A stretch of DNA of 64,000 nt, from positions 209,217-273,216 of the forward strand of contig NZ_JBQHDG010000016.1 of the NCBI RefSeq assembly GCF_052068095.1, given 5' to 3'. The notes beneath the pieces are model-generated. The model made no database searches, had not been told where the DNA came from, and saw only the letters and a list, made by a program, of their open reading frames with translations. Shown here piece after piece: positions 1-8,357 of this stretch. Positions within the stretch are counted from its first letter, which is position 1; every line of letters begins with the position of its first letter. Source of the stretch: Phytohabitans sp052068095. GTDB lineage: Bacteria > Actinomycetota > Actinomycetes > Mycobacteriales > Micromonosporaceae. Position numbers and translations under genes: made by a program.

Positions 1-488
1 AGGGTGGCGGCCAGCGCCGCGAAGAGGAACGCGTCCGCGAGAGCCAACCAGCCGAGCAGCAGCGGCCCGCCCACCGCGCCGAGCGCGCCCGCCCACACGA
101 CGACGCCGATCGCGAAGCCGTGCCGGCCCGCCGGCTGGTGCTCGGCGGCGGCGTAGCGGGACAGCAGCGCGGCCGCGTTGCCGAGCCCGATCAGGAGCAT
201 GGCGGCGCACAACGCGACGACGTGGCCGCCGCTCACCGCGGGGACGGCGAGCAACCCACCCGCGGCGGCGGCCGCGTAGCCCCAGGTGAGGCTCGTCCGC
301 CAGGCCCAGCGCCGGCGCGCCCGGGTCAGCAGCATCGCGCCGAAGCCGGTGCCGAGGATGGCCGCCGTGTTGGGCAGGGCGGCCAGGGCACCGCCGACCT
401 GGTCCGCCGCGACGATCGTGCTCACCGGGCTGGCCGTCGCCAGCGCGGCGTTCATCAGCGCGGCGGCGACGAAGAGGATTACGGTCAT
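1..488 (-). CDS. MFS transporter, N-terminal part (runs off the window edge)
   Basis: Reading leftward from an ATG at 488, about 162 codons are open to the window edge. The product is a hydrophobic protein with alternating membrane segments and short basic loops, one of them with the Arg-rich stretch TRARRRWAWR between helices, as in major facilitator superfamily drug/proton antiporters (12 helices, about 400 residues). Roughly the first five helices are present; the C-terminal half is outside. It is divergent from the Lrp/AsnC regulator at 593, an arrangement usual for a regulator controlling an exporter of an amino acid or drug. The substrate cannot be told from this part. Call by hydropathy and context. 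Confidence 0.7.
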   Translation of the reverse strand, partial: MTVILFVAAALMNAALATASPVSTIVAADQVGGALAALPNTAAILGTGFGAMLLTRARRRWAWRTSLTWGYAAAAAGGLLAVPAVSGGHVVALCAAMLLIGLGNAAALLSRYAAAEHQPAGRHGFAIGVVVWAGALGAVGGPLLLGWLALADAFLFAALAAT

Positions 489-592
489 GGATTTACGGTA
501 GGAAGGACCATGGTTCGCCTACAGAGGCTGTGGACACCCATGCGGCCCCGCCGCCTCTTGATTGGAAGGCGGATTCGCGGGACGCTTTCCAC
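489..592. promoter_or_regulatory. Divergent intergenic promoter region (MFS / Lrp-AsnC)
   Basis: This 104-base gap separates two divergently read genes and must hold both promoters and probably the Lrp/AsnC binding site. It is less GC-rich around 500-560 than the flanking genes. I see no clean palindrome or textbook -35/-10 pair, so no site is claimed. Confidence 0.35.
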
Positions 593-1078
593 ATGAAGGA
601 GCTGGACCAGACCGACTGGCGCATCCTCGCCGAGCTACAGCGCGACGGCCGCCTGTCCTACAACCAGCTCGGCCGCCTGGTAAACATGTCGTCGCCCGCG
701 GTGGCCGAGCGCGTCCGCCGGCTCGAAGAGTCCGGCGTGATCGCCGGCTACCAGGCCCGCGTCGACCCGGCCAAGGCCGGGCTGCCGCTGACCGCGTTCG
801 TCCAGCTCCGCTGCGAGCACGGGCGCTGCCTGCTCAAGACCACCACCGCCGGCGACTTTCCCGAGGTCGTCGAGATCCACAAGCTGAGCGGCGGCTTCTG
901 CTCGATGCTCAAGGTGCGCGTCGCGTCCATGTCCCACCTCGAAGGGCTGCTGGAGCGGCTCGGCGAGCACCGCGAGATGCACTCGCACGTCGTGCTCTCC
1001 ACCCAGTACGAAAACCGCCCCGTGCAACGCCCCGCCGAGGAGCGGCCAACCACCCAATCGGCCGGCTGGAGCCACTAG
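593..1078 (+). CDS. Lrp/AsnC family transcriptional regulator
   Basis: 161-residue DNA-binding regulator of the feast/famine family. An N-terminal helix-turn-helix (about residues 3-50: LDQTDWRILAELQRDGRLSY, then NQLGRLVNMSSPAVAERV) is followed by a RAM/AsnC ligand-binding alpha/beta domain (about 65-140). The family usually binds amino acids as octamers. The reading frame stays open upstream to 530, but the ATG at 593 starts exactly at the usual MKELDQTDWRIL beginning of the family, so it is chosen. The divergent MFS gene is the likely target. Confidence 0.88.
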   Translation: MKELDQTDWRILAELQRDGRLSYNQLGRLVNMSSPAVAERVRRLEESGVIAGYQARVDPAKAGLPLTAFVQLRCEHGRCLLKTTTAGDFPEVVEIHKLSGGFCSMLKVRVASMSHLEGLLERLGEHREMHSHVVLSTQYENRPVQRPAEERPTTQSAGWSH

Positions 1079-1098
1079 ACGTCCGGCAGGATGCCTCT

Positions 1099-2166
1099 AT
1101 GGATGATCCGACAGAGGCGCTGGCCGACCGGCTGTTTCGCGACGCGCTCGGCGCGCTCGAGCTCTACACCGTCTACCTCGGCGACCGGCTGGGGCTCTAC
1201 CGGGCCCTGCACGAGGGCGGTCCGGCCACCTCGACCGAGCTCGCCGACCGCACCGGCACCGCCGAGCGGTACATCCGGGAGTGGCTGGAGCACCACGCCG
1301 CCAGCGGCCTGCTGGAGGTCGACGACGTCGCCGCCGGCCCGCTCGACCGCCGCTACCACCTGCCGGCCGCGCACGTCCCGGTGCTGGCCGACCGCGACGA
1401 CGTGCGGTTCGCCGCGCACCGGGCCATCGACATCGTCCGCGGCGGTCGCCCGCTGCCCGACCTTGTCGAGGCGTTCCGGACCGGCGGCGCTCCCCCGCGC
1501 CTGCCCTGGGAGCCCGAAGGGCGGGCCGCCGACAACCGCCCGACCTACCTCGCCCACCTCGGCGCCGAGTGGCTGCCCGCCATCGCGGACGTCGACCGCC
1601 GGCTCCGCGCCCAACCGCCGGCGCGCGTGGCCGACCTGGCGTGCGGCATGGGATGGTCGAGCATCGCCATCGCCCGTGCCTACCCACTGGTCACAGTGGA
1701 CGGTTTCGACCTCGACGCGGCCGCGATCGCCGACGCCGGGCGCAACGCCGCCGCCGAAGGGCTGGCCGACCGGGTGTCGTTCTCCGTCGCGGACGCCGCC
1801 GCCCCCGCGCTGTCCGGCCGCTACGACCTCGTCACGATCCTGGAGGGCTTCCACGACATGGCCCGCCCCGTCGACGTCCTGCGGGCGGTGCGCTCCATGC
1901 TCGCCGACGGCGGCTCGGTCGTGATGATCGACGAGAAGGTCGCGGACGAGTTCACCGCGCCCGCGCCCGACCTGGAGCGCTACCACTACGGCTGGAGCGT
2001 GGTCACCTGCCTGCCCGGCGCCATGGGCGACCCGGAGACCGCGGCCACCGGCGCCGTGATGCGCACCGCCACCCTGCGCCGCTACGCCGGGGAGGCCGGC
2101 TTCCACTCCGTCGAGGTGCTCCCCATCGAGACGGCGACATGGCGTTTTTACCGGCTGTTCCCCTAG
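1099..2166 (+). CDS. SAM-dependent class I methyltransferase
   Basis: 355-residue two-domain methyltransferase. Residues about 5-90 form the winged-helix dimerisation domain seen in O-methyltransferases (LGLYRALHEGG, TSTELADRTG, YIREWLEHHAASGLL). From about 175 comes the Rossmann domain with SAM motif I DLACGMGWSSIAIA and an acidic residue after the next strand (VDGFDLD). The C-terminal part has the ILEGFHDMARP segment found in small-molecule methyltransferases. The ATG at 1099 is the first in-frame start close to the preceding stop (21 bases away), so co-transcription with the Lrp gene is possible. Substrate unknown. Confidence 0.85.
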   Translation: MDDPTEALADRLFRDALGALELYTVYLGDRLGLYRALHEGGPATSTELADRTGTAERYIREWLEHHAASGLLEVDDVAAGPLDRRYHLPAAHVPVLADRDDVRFAAHRAIDIVRGGRPLPDLVEAFRTGGAPPRLPWEPEGRAADNRPTYLAHLGAEWLPAIADVDRRLRAQPPARVADLACGMGWSSIAIARAYPLVTVDGFDLDAAAIADAGRNAAAEGLADRVSFSVADAAAPALSGRYDLVTILEGFHDMARPVDVLRAVRSMLADGGSVVMIDEKVADEFTAPAPDLERYHYGWSVVTCLPGAMGDPETAATGAVMRTATLRRYAGEAGFHSVEVLPIETATWRFYRLFP

Positions 2167-2216
2167 CCAGGACACCTCGTCTGGCTAGACTCCGGCCGGG
2201 AAGAAGGGGGAACGCC

Positions 2217-3458
2217 GTGTCGATCCGTGCCCGCGCCGTCCGTCTGGCCACCGCCGCCGTCCTCGTCGTCGCCGCGCTGCCGATCGCCACGGCGGAGGCG
2301 TCCGCGCACGGGCGGGGTGACTCGGTGCGGTTCGCGACGTTCAACGCCTCGCTCAACAGGGGCGCCGCGGGCGCGCTGCGGGCCGACCTGTCCACCCCCG
2401 GTAACGCGCAGGCCGGCGCGGTCGCCGAGGTCATACAGCGGATCCGGCCGGACGTGCTGCTGATCAACGAGTTCGACTACGACCCGGAGGCCGCGCGGCT
2501 GTTCCAGGACAACTACCTGTCCGTCGGCCGCAACGGCTCGACCCCGATCCGCTACCCGTACCGGTTCATCGCGCCGAGCAACACCGGCGTCGCGTCCGGG
2601 TTCGACCTCAACAACGACGGGCGTGCGGTCACCGACCCGGCCGTGGCGGGCTACGGCGACGACGCGCTCGGCTTCGGCGCGTTCCCCGGCCAGTTCGGGA
2701 TGGTCGTCTACTCGCGATACCCGATCGAGTCGCGCGACGTGCGGACGTTCCAGACGTTCCGGTGGAAGGACATGCCGGGCGCGCTGCTGCCGGACGACCC
2801 GGCCACCGCCGGACCCGCCGACTGGTACTCCCCTGCGGAGCAAGCCGTCTTCCGGCTCTCCTCGAAGAGCCACTGGGACCTGCCGGTGCGGGTCGGCAAG
2901 CGCACCGTGCACTTCCTGGTCAGCCACCCCACGCCGCCGGTCTTCGACGGTGCCGAAGACCGCAACGGCCGCCGCAACTTCGACGAGATCCGCTTCTGGG
3001 CCGACTACGTGCGGCCCGGCCACGGCCGCTACATCTACGACGACAAGGGCCGCCGCGGCGGGCTGCGGCCGGGGTCGCGGTTCGTCATCGCCGGCGACCT
3101 GAACTCCGACCCGCGTGACGGCGACAGCATGCCGGGCGCGGCCCAGCAGCTGCTCGACAACCCGCGGGTCAACGCCTCGTTCGTCCCGACGAGCGGCGGG
3201 GCGGCCGAGGCCAGCGCGCTACAGGGCGGCGCCAACACCACGCACCGGAGCGACCCGGCGCAGGACACCGCCGACTTCGCCGACGTGCCCGGGCCGGGCA
3301 ACCTGCGCGCCGACTACGTGCTGCCGTCGCGCGGGCTGCGGATCCGCGGCGGCGGAGTCTTCTGGCCGGTCGCCAGCGACCCGCTGTCCCGCCTGACCGG
3401 CACGTTCCCCTTCCCGACGTCGGACCACCGCCTGGTCTGGCTCGACGTCACCCGGTGA
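2217..3458 (+). CDS. Secreted endonuclease/exonuclease/phosphatase-family protein
   Basis: 413 residues with an N-terminal Sec signal peptide (ARAVRLATAAVLVVAALPIA, cleavage near AEASA). The mature part is an EEP-fold metal-dependent phosphoesterase: VRFATFNASLN (catalytic Asn), LLINEFDYD (metal-binding Glu), FLVSHPTPPVFDG, FVIAGDLNSDP (Asp/Asn pair) and FPTSDHRLVWLDV (terminal Asp-His). The family includes DNases, sphingomyelinases and phytase-like phosphatases; extracellular members often scavenge phosphate from nucleic acids. GTG at 2217 is preceded by a strong purine-rich ribosome site (gaagaaggggg). It stands alone, followed by a repeat-filled gap. Confidence 0.85.
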   Translation: MSIRARAVRLATAAVLVVAALPIATAEASAHGRGDSVRFATFNASLNRGAAGALRADLSTPGNAQAGAVAEVIQRIRPDVLLINEFDYDPEAARLFQDNYLSVGRNGSTPIRYPYRFIAPSNTGVASGFDLNNDGRAVTDPAVAGYGDDALGFGAFPGQFGMVVYSRYPIESRDVRTFQTFRWKDMPGALLPDDPATAGPADWYSPAEQAVFRLSSKSHWDLPVRVGKRTVHFLVSHPTPPVFDGAEDRNGRRNFDEIRFWADYVRPGHGRYIYDDKGRRGGLRPGSRFVIAGDLNSDPRDGDSMPGAAQQLLDNPRVNASFVPTSGGAAEASALQGGANTTHRSDPAQDTADFADVPGPGNLRADYVLPSRGLRIRGGGVFWPVASDPLSRLTGTFPFPTSDHRLVWLDVTR

Positions 3459-3493
3459 GCCCGGCCTCTGGATCCCTGACCAGAAGAGGATTC

Positions 3494-3568
3494 GAGCTAC
3501 CGCGACGTCCGTCGTGGTCCAGACCGCTGCTCCCGCGGCCTCACCCGTCCGCCGCCGGTCGCGCTCAC
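3494..3568 (+). repeat. Interspersed repeat family A, copy 1
   Basis: About 75 bases starting GAGCTACCGCGACGTCCGTC and running through a GCGGCCTCACCCGTCCGC core. Near-identical copies occur at 19315-19390 (inverted), 54513-54588 (same strand), 55097-55177 (inverted) and a more diverged one at 63791-63860 (inverted), always in gaps between genes. No coding sense is evident. Confidence 0.7.
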
Positions 3569-3619
3569 CCCGCGCGCAACCGGCGGGGAGAAAGGGGGTC
3601 CGCGAAGACCCCCTTCCGG

Positions 3620-3790
3620 GCTTGTCTCGCGGACCCGGCAGTGGACGGCCGGGGATTTCGGCGAGCGCTGCGAGCCGCCGGCCGGGAACGGTGCCCGCGG
3701 GAAAGCACCCCAAGAAAACGCTCCGCTGCGCTCCACGTTTCCCCGGGGACCCCGCGCAAACGGTCCGCAGCTGACGCGGACGTGGGCAAA
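3620..3790 (+). repeat. Structured intergenic repeat family B, copy 1 (with internal insertion)
   Basis: Copy of a roughly 110-base palindromic repeat: gcggacccggcag, an outer stem around CGGCCGG, the conserved GGATTTCGG, an inner stem, then a tail ending gctgacgcggacgtgggcaa. Relative to the other copies this one carries about 50 extra bases (near 3703-3755) between the stem region and the tail. Other copies: 9576, 18947 (inverted), 29172, 42647 and 63884. Confidence 0.72.
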
Positions 3791-3843
3791 TATGCCTCGA
3801 AGCCACGCCACGACGGGCGGCGACCCTGACCCTGAAAGGTCTG

Positions 3844-6800
3844 CTAGCGCAGGGCGTCTTCGAGGCTTTCGGTGAGGGCCTGGAGATCCTGGGCGGTCAC
3901 CCGGTGGAGCCGGCGGCTGGTGCGGGCGCGGAAGGCCGTCAGGATCTCGTCGACCCGGGTCAGGGCCGCGGTGTCGACGGCCTCGGCGGCGAAGTGGTCC
4001 TCCAGTCGTCCGACCGTCGCGGTCAGCTCGTCCAGCGCGTCCGCGAAGGCGACGTCGCCTTCGACGAGTCGGGGTTCGAGCTTGTCCCGGACCGTCTCCT
4101 TGAGCGTCTTGAGGCGCTTGCGGGTCTCGAGTAGTCCCTTGTGGAGCGTCGCGCCCTTCGCGCGGACCTGCCGGCCCAGCGCCTCGCCGAGGGTGGCGCC
4201 CGGATCGACGGTGATGAACCGGTCGAGGACCTCTTGGGAGGCGATCACGTCGGGCCCGGTGGGCACCTGCACGGCCGCGTCACCCACCCCCTTGGCGGGG
4301 TCCATCCGCACGGTGAACTCGACCAGGTCGTGCATCTCCCCGTCGGCGATCGCGCTGACCCGGTAGACCCGCTCCTGGAGGGCCATGCCCCGCTTGACGG
4401 TCATGGTGGTGTAGACGTACTGGACACCGGGCGCGGCGTTGGCCTGGAGCTTCGGCAGCCACGCCTCCAGCGACTTCTCGTAGCGCTGGTTGACGAGGAA
4501 CGGGGCGTGCACCACCCCGTACGGTGCGTCGAAGCCCAGACCGGGTGAGCCGGCCCCGTGTGCCCGCTCGGTCTTCGCGGCGGCGAACTCGGGCCCCATG
4601 TCGGTGGCGCCGTGGATCGAGTCCTCGCCCTGGCTGACGGCCCGCGAGGCGGTGACGGACTCCGAGACCGCCATCTCCTCGACGATGGCTTTGCTGCCCG
4701 GATCCCGCCACACCCGGTAGCCGGACGGGAAGACGAGCACCTCGCCCTCCTTCAGCTCGGGGAACTGCCAGCCCGGTCCGTCGACGGCGTCTTCGATCGG
4801 CTTGATCTCGTCGGCCTTCACCGCGCGGTGCGTCCACGCCTTCCCGGTCGTACCGACCGGACTGCCCTCGAGCGGAGCGCTGGACACCCTGTTCGCGAGC
4901 TCGGGGCGGATCCCGGGGTACACGCGGCTCGCGGCCTGCGCCGCGGACTCGGCGGACAGGCGGACGCCGGCTTCCTCGGCGGCGCGGAGCATCTCGTCGG
5001 GGGTGTACCCGGGCGGCATGGCCTCGCTGATCGCCCGCTCTCTGGCCGCCGCCGGCAGTCCGGCGTCGCCGAGCTGCTGGTCGAGCGCCTTGAGGGCGTC
5101 GGCCAGTTCGTCCGACGTGGTCGCCGCGCGGGCCGCGGCGCGGCTCGCGACGGCGGCGCGGAAGGTGCGGGCCGTCCCCGCCGCACCCACCCCGGTCGCC
5201 ACGATCTGCACCGCCAGCCACAGGGCGGAGGGCTCCACACTGGACACCGCCTTCGCGATGTCGAGGTCGGATCCGGCCGCGGCCTTGTCCAGCTGGTACT
5301 CCGACCACGCCTCGCTGAGCAGGTAGATGTCGATGCCGATCGCCAGCGCGTCGGCGGTCAGGATCGCCGCGGCGACCACCAGGCTCTGGCCTCCCGTGGG
5401 GATGGCGGCGAGCAGCGACAGCCCGATCCCGACCACGGTGAGCGCCGTCTTCCACCACGGGTCGTCGTCCGCGGCGGCGATCGCCTCGTCGAACAGCCTG
5501 GCGCGCATCGAGCCGGGCGGGATGGACTGGAGCTGGCGAAGGAGCCCGACGATGGCGTCCTGTTTCCAGATCGAGGTGTCGCCCGCGAGCAGCGCCTCCT
5601 TCACGTCCAGGATGTTGCCGAGGGTTTCCCGGATCCGGACGCCGTACTCCCAGTCGGTCGGATCCTCGGCCAGGTCGCGCAGGTCGTCCCACTCGTTGCG
5701 GGAGACGTACGCGGACAGGACCGGAAACTGCTGGGTCTGCGCCAGCTCGGCGTTCAGGAGGTCGGCCCGCGCCTGCGCCTGTTGCGCTTGCAGCGCGCTG
5801 ATCCGCGCACCGAGGTTTTCGGCGAGCATGGGGTCGGACTCGGCGGTGTTCAACCGGGACTCCAGCGCGCCGATCTCCCCCGCCACCTGGAGAAGGCGGT
5901 CACGCTTGGCGACCAGGTCCGCCGCGGCCCGCCCGAGCCGCTGCTCCTCTTGGAGGTGGTCCTGCCGGGTGTCCCGCAGCGTGTAGTGGCGGTTGGACAC
6001 CCAGCCGTACCGCTGGCTCTCCTGCTCGGTCTGGGCGAGGCTCGTGGCCAGCGCCTGGAGCATCAGCGCCTTGCCGACCTGCTCCGCCTGCCTGACGATC
6101 GTCTCGTTTTCCGCCTTGAGGATCTGCCACTGCTGGGACACCAGCCGGGCCAACGCGGGCGACGGAAACACCGGCGGGATCTGCGGCTGCCCGCCCATCG
6201 GGTACGCGCCCGCGGACGCACCCTGGCCCATCCAGTACAGGGCCTTGCCGAAGGTGGTGGACATCAGGTCGACGTCGTCGACGACGCGCTCGGTGTAGGC
6301 GGTGCCGCGCGTGGTCACCAGCGTCTCCAGGACGTACCGCACGTGCTGGGCGTCCTCGGTGAGCTCCATCCCGGCGGTGGCGTACGGGCGCGGCCCGGGG
6401 GTCGGGGTGTCCCGGGGCAGGTCGCGCGCCATCGCCTGCGTTTCCAGCAGGTCCCGGTTGGCTCGTACGGTGTCGCGGTTGGCCAGGTCGGGCCGTGACA
6501 GTGCGGCGTCGGCGGCGGCGAGCTCGGCTCGCAGCTCCTCGTCCGGCAGGCTCTCCGCCGCCGTGGCGGTCATCGACGAGTTGAGCGCCATCGGCTCGTA
6601 GCGCTCGATCCACTCGTACCCGGCCGCGGTCTGCGCGCGGACGTGCCGCAGCTCGTGCGCGAGCACCCGGTTGCGAAGCGGCGGCGCGGCACCGGCGACG
6701 ACCGACGACAGCACGACATGCGGACCGAAGGCGAAGGCCAGGGCACCCACCGCGGCCGCCGCCTGGTCGGCCACCCCACCGGTGTGCACGATCGGCGGCG

Positions 6801-7122
6801 CCGCCTGCCGGCTCGCCTCCGGCGGCGGGGGCGTGGCCCGCTCGGCCTGACGGTCGGTGCCCACCGGAAGAGGGCCGGGGCGATCGACGAGCCGGGCCAC
6901 GGCGCTGTTGCTGACCCAGGACACCGGCGGGGCGGCGGGCCCGGGCGCCGGCGTCTCGTCGACGGGCCGGTCGCGGGCGTGCTCCGCGCGTCCGCCCCTC
7001 ATCACCTCACGGTACCGGCGCCCTTCGGGAAGCGGTGGTACCTGCGGGCAGCCATAGGGGCACGGTCCGGCGGACGGATCTTCGGGGTTCAATCCGGGCG
7101 AACCCGGATATACAGCAAGCAC
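3844..7122 (-). CDS. Large DUF4157 (eCIS-core-type) protein with probable C-terminal polymorphic toxin type 4 domain
   Basis: 1092 residues. Residues about 85-165 match the DUF4157/eCIS core domain: IVHTGGVADQAAAAVGALAF, then an RVLAHELRHVRAQ segment whose HELRH (156-160) is a zinc-metallopeptidase-like HExxH. A helical, Glu/Gln-rich middle (about 330-480) looks coiled-coil. Residues about 555-605 form a long hydrophobic stretch (TVVGIGLSLLAAIPTGG, VVAAAILTADALAIG). Residues about 850-940 (TERAHGAG, LGFDAPYGVVHAPFLVNQRY, APGVQYVYTTMTVKRG) resemble the polymorphic toxin type 4 domain. The tail is again helical. GTG at 7122 is preceded by gaggaag; an alternative ATG lies at 7002. DUF4157 proteins are often effectors or cargo of contractile injection systems, but no sheath, spike or immunity gene lies nearby. 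Toxin assignment is by recalled family pattern. Confidence 0.75.
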   Translation of the reverse strand: MLAVYPGSPGLNPEDPSAGPCPYGCPQVPPLPEGRRYREVMRGGRAEHARDRPVDETPAPGPAAPPVSWVSNSAVARLVDRPGPLPVGTDRQAERATPPPPEASRQAAPPIVHTGGVADQAAAAVGALAFAFGPHVVLSSVVAGAAPPLRNRVLAHELRHVRAQTAAGYEWIERYEPMALNSSMTATAAESLPDEELRAELAAADAALSRPDLANRDTVRANRDLLETQAMARDLPRDTPTPGPRPYATAGMELTEDAQHVRYVLETLVTTRGTAYTERVVDDVDLMSTTFGKALYWMGQGASAGAYPMGGQPQIPPVFPSPALARLVSQQWQILKAENETIVRQAEQVGKALMLQALATSLAQTEQESQRYGWVSNRHYTLRDTRQDHLQEEQRLGRAAADLVAKRDRLLQVAGEIGALESRLNTAESDPMLAENLGARISALQAQQAQARADLLNAELAQTQQFPVLSAYVSRNEWDDLRDLAEDPTDWEYGVRIRETLGNILDVKEALLAGDTSIWKQDAIVGLLRQLQSIPPGSMRARLFDEAIAAADDDPWWKTALTVVGIGLSLLAAIPTGGQSLVVAAAILTADALAIGIDIYLLSEAWSEYQLDKAAAGSDLDIAKAVSSVEPSALWLAVQIVATGVGAAGTARTFRAAVASRAAARAATTSDELADALKALDQQLGDAGLPAAARERAISEAMPPGYTPDEMLRAAEEAGVRLSAESAAQAASRVYPGIRPELANRVSSAPLEGSPVGTTGKAWTHRAVKADEIKPIEDAVDGPGWQFPELKEGEVLVFPSGYRVWRDPGSKAIVEEMAVSESVTASRAVSQGEDSIHGATDMGPEFAAAKTERAHGAGSPGLGFDAPYGVVHAPFLVNQRYEKSLEAWLPKLQANAAPGVQYVYTTMTVKRGMALQERVYRVSAIADGEMHDLVEFTVRMDPAKGVGDAAVQVPTGPDVIASQEVLDRFITVDPGATLGEALGRQVRAKGATLHKGLLETRKRLKTLKETVRDKLEPRLVEGDVAFADALDELTATVGRLEDHFAAEAVDTAALTRVDEILTAFRARTSRRLHRVTAQDLQALTESLEDALR

Positions 7123-7176
7123 CTGCTTCCTCGATCATCGACGGTACGGGCGTCTATGTCAGGGGAGGCACGGGAG

Positions 7177-8352
7177 ATGCGCGTGACGGGGATCGGTGGG
7201 CGGGTTGTCGCGGCGGCGATGGGCCTGGCCCTGCTAGGGGTGAGTGCGGCGTGCGGCGACGACGCGGGCGACGCCCCGGCCGCTCCGGCTGACACGACAC
7301 ACAGCACGCACGGCTCGGGTTCGCCACCTGCACCGCCGGCGCCGGCGCGGGACGGCGAGCGCTTCGTGACGCTGAAGATGCCGCGGCCGTACACGCCAGC
7401 CGCGCCGAACGGCGGCACCGACGAGTACCGCTGCTTCATCGTCGATCCTGGACTGTCCACGAAGAGCTACCTGACGGGCAGCCAGTTCCTGCCGCAAAAC
7501 TCGGCCATCGTGCACCACGCCATCTTCTTCCGGATCACGCCGGAGCACGTGCGAGAGGCCAACGAGCTCGACAAACGCACGCCCGGCGAGGGCTGGCAGT
7601 GCTTCGGCGACTCCGGCGTCGACGACGACGCGTGGGTGGCCCACTGGGCGCCCGGCGCCAACGAGGTGCTGCTGGACGAGGGCCTGGGCTACGAGATGCC
7701 GCCGGGCAGCCAGATGGTCATGCAGGTGCATTACAACCTGCTCGCGATCGACGAGAAGACCGGCGACACCGACCAGTCGAGCATCAGGTTGCGCGTCGCC
7801 GACGGCAGCAGCCCGATGACGCCGCTGGCCACGCTCCAGGTGCCGGCGCCGATCGAGCTGCCGTGCACCGCGCAGGAGAGCGGCCCGCTGTGCGACCGCG
7901 ACGAGGCGATCAAAGACGTGACCCGCCGCTTCGGCGAAGACGTCGGCTCCACCGCCGCGCAGCTCGTCGAGTGGTGCAGCAAGGGCAAGCCGGTGCCCGG
8001 GCCGACCCAGCACTGCGACATCCCGATGGAGGCCGGTGCCACCATCCACGCCACCGCCGGGCATATGCACCTGCTCGGCCGGTCCATCAAGATGGAGCTC
8101 AACCCGGGTACCGCCGGCGCGAAGACCCTGCTCGACGTGCCCCAGTACAACTTCGACGACCAGGCGATCCGGCCCCTGGCCAGCCCGGTCGAGGTGAAGA
8201 AGGGCGACGTCGTGCGGGTCACCTGCACCCACGACGCCGGCCTGCGCAAGATGCTGCCCCAGCTCAAGCAGCTGCCGCCCCGGTACGTCGTGTGGGGCGA
8301 CGGCACCAGCGACGAAATGTGTTTGGGCCTGTTGATCGGCACGCGATCATAG
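7177..8352 (+). CDS. Copper type II ascorbate-dependent monooxygenase-like lipoprotein (PHM/DBH fold)
   Basis: 391 residues. The N-terminus is a lipoprotein signal (GLALLGVSAAC, lipobox Cys), then a Pro/Ala-rich linker. The body keeps the copper ligands of peptidylglycine and dopamine monooxygenases: HHAIFF (H113, H114) and QVHYN (H185) for CuH; GHMHLLG (H296, H298) and DEMC (M381) for CuM. These enzymes hydroxylate C-H bonds using O2 and ascorbate; bacterial members are poorly characterised. The ATG at 7177 follows AGGGGAGG at good spacing, better than the ATG at 7156. It ends five bases before the PatB-like aminotransferase, so the two are probably one operon. Cell-surface location is inferred. 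Confidence 0.82.
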   Translation: MRVTGIGGRVVAAAMGLALLGVSAACGDDAGDAPAAPADTTHSTHGSGSPPAPPAPARDGERFVTLKMPRPYTPAAPNGGTDEYRCFIVDPGLSTKSYLTGSQFLPQNSAIVHHAIFFRITPEHVREANELDKRTPGEGWQCFGDSGVDDDAWVAHWAPGANEVLLDEGLGYEMPPGSQMVMQVHYNLLAIDEKTGDTDQSSIRLRVADGSSPMTPLATLQVPAPIELPCTAQESGPLCDRDEAIKDVTRRFGEDVGSTAAQLVEWCSKGKPVPGPTQHCDIPMEAGATIHATAGHMHLLGRSIKMELNPGTAGAKTLLDVPQYNFDDQAIRPLASPVEVKKGDVVRVTCTHDAGLRKMLPQLKQLPPRYVVWGDGTSDEMCLGLLIGTRS

Positions 8353-8357
8353 GCGGC

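Noticed and set aside
120..596. Open frame on the + strand across the start of the window
   Set aside because: It is an Arg/Gly-rich shadow of the MFS gene on the opposite strand; codon use and hydropathy fit only the - strand reading.
1075..2175. Long frame opposite the methyltransferase gene
   Set aside because: Composition is typical of an antisense high-GC frame (Gly, Val, Arg-rich), with no domain; the + strand has a complete methyltransferase.
3455..3829. Short frames in the 3459-3843 gap
   Set aside because: They lie wholly within repeats A and B, have no ribosome site and no plausible protein composition.
4558..6498. 646-codon + strand frame inside the DUF4157 gene
   Set aside because: Antisense shadow; the - strand shows the conserved HELRH domain and toxin-like block.
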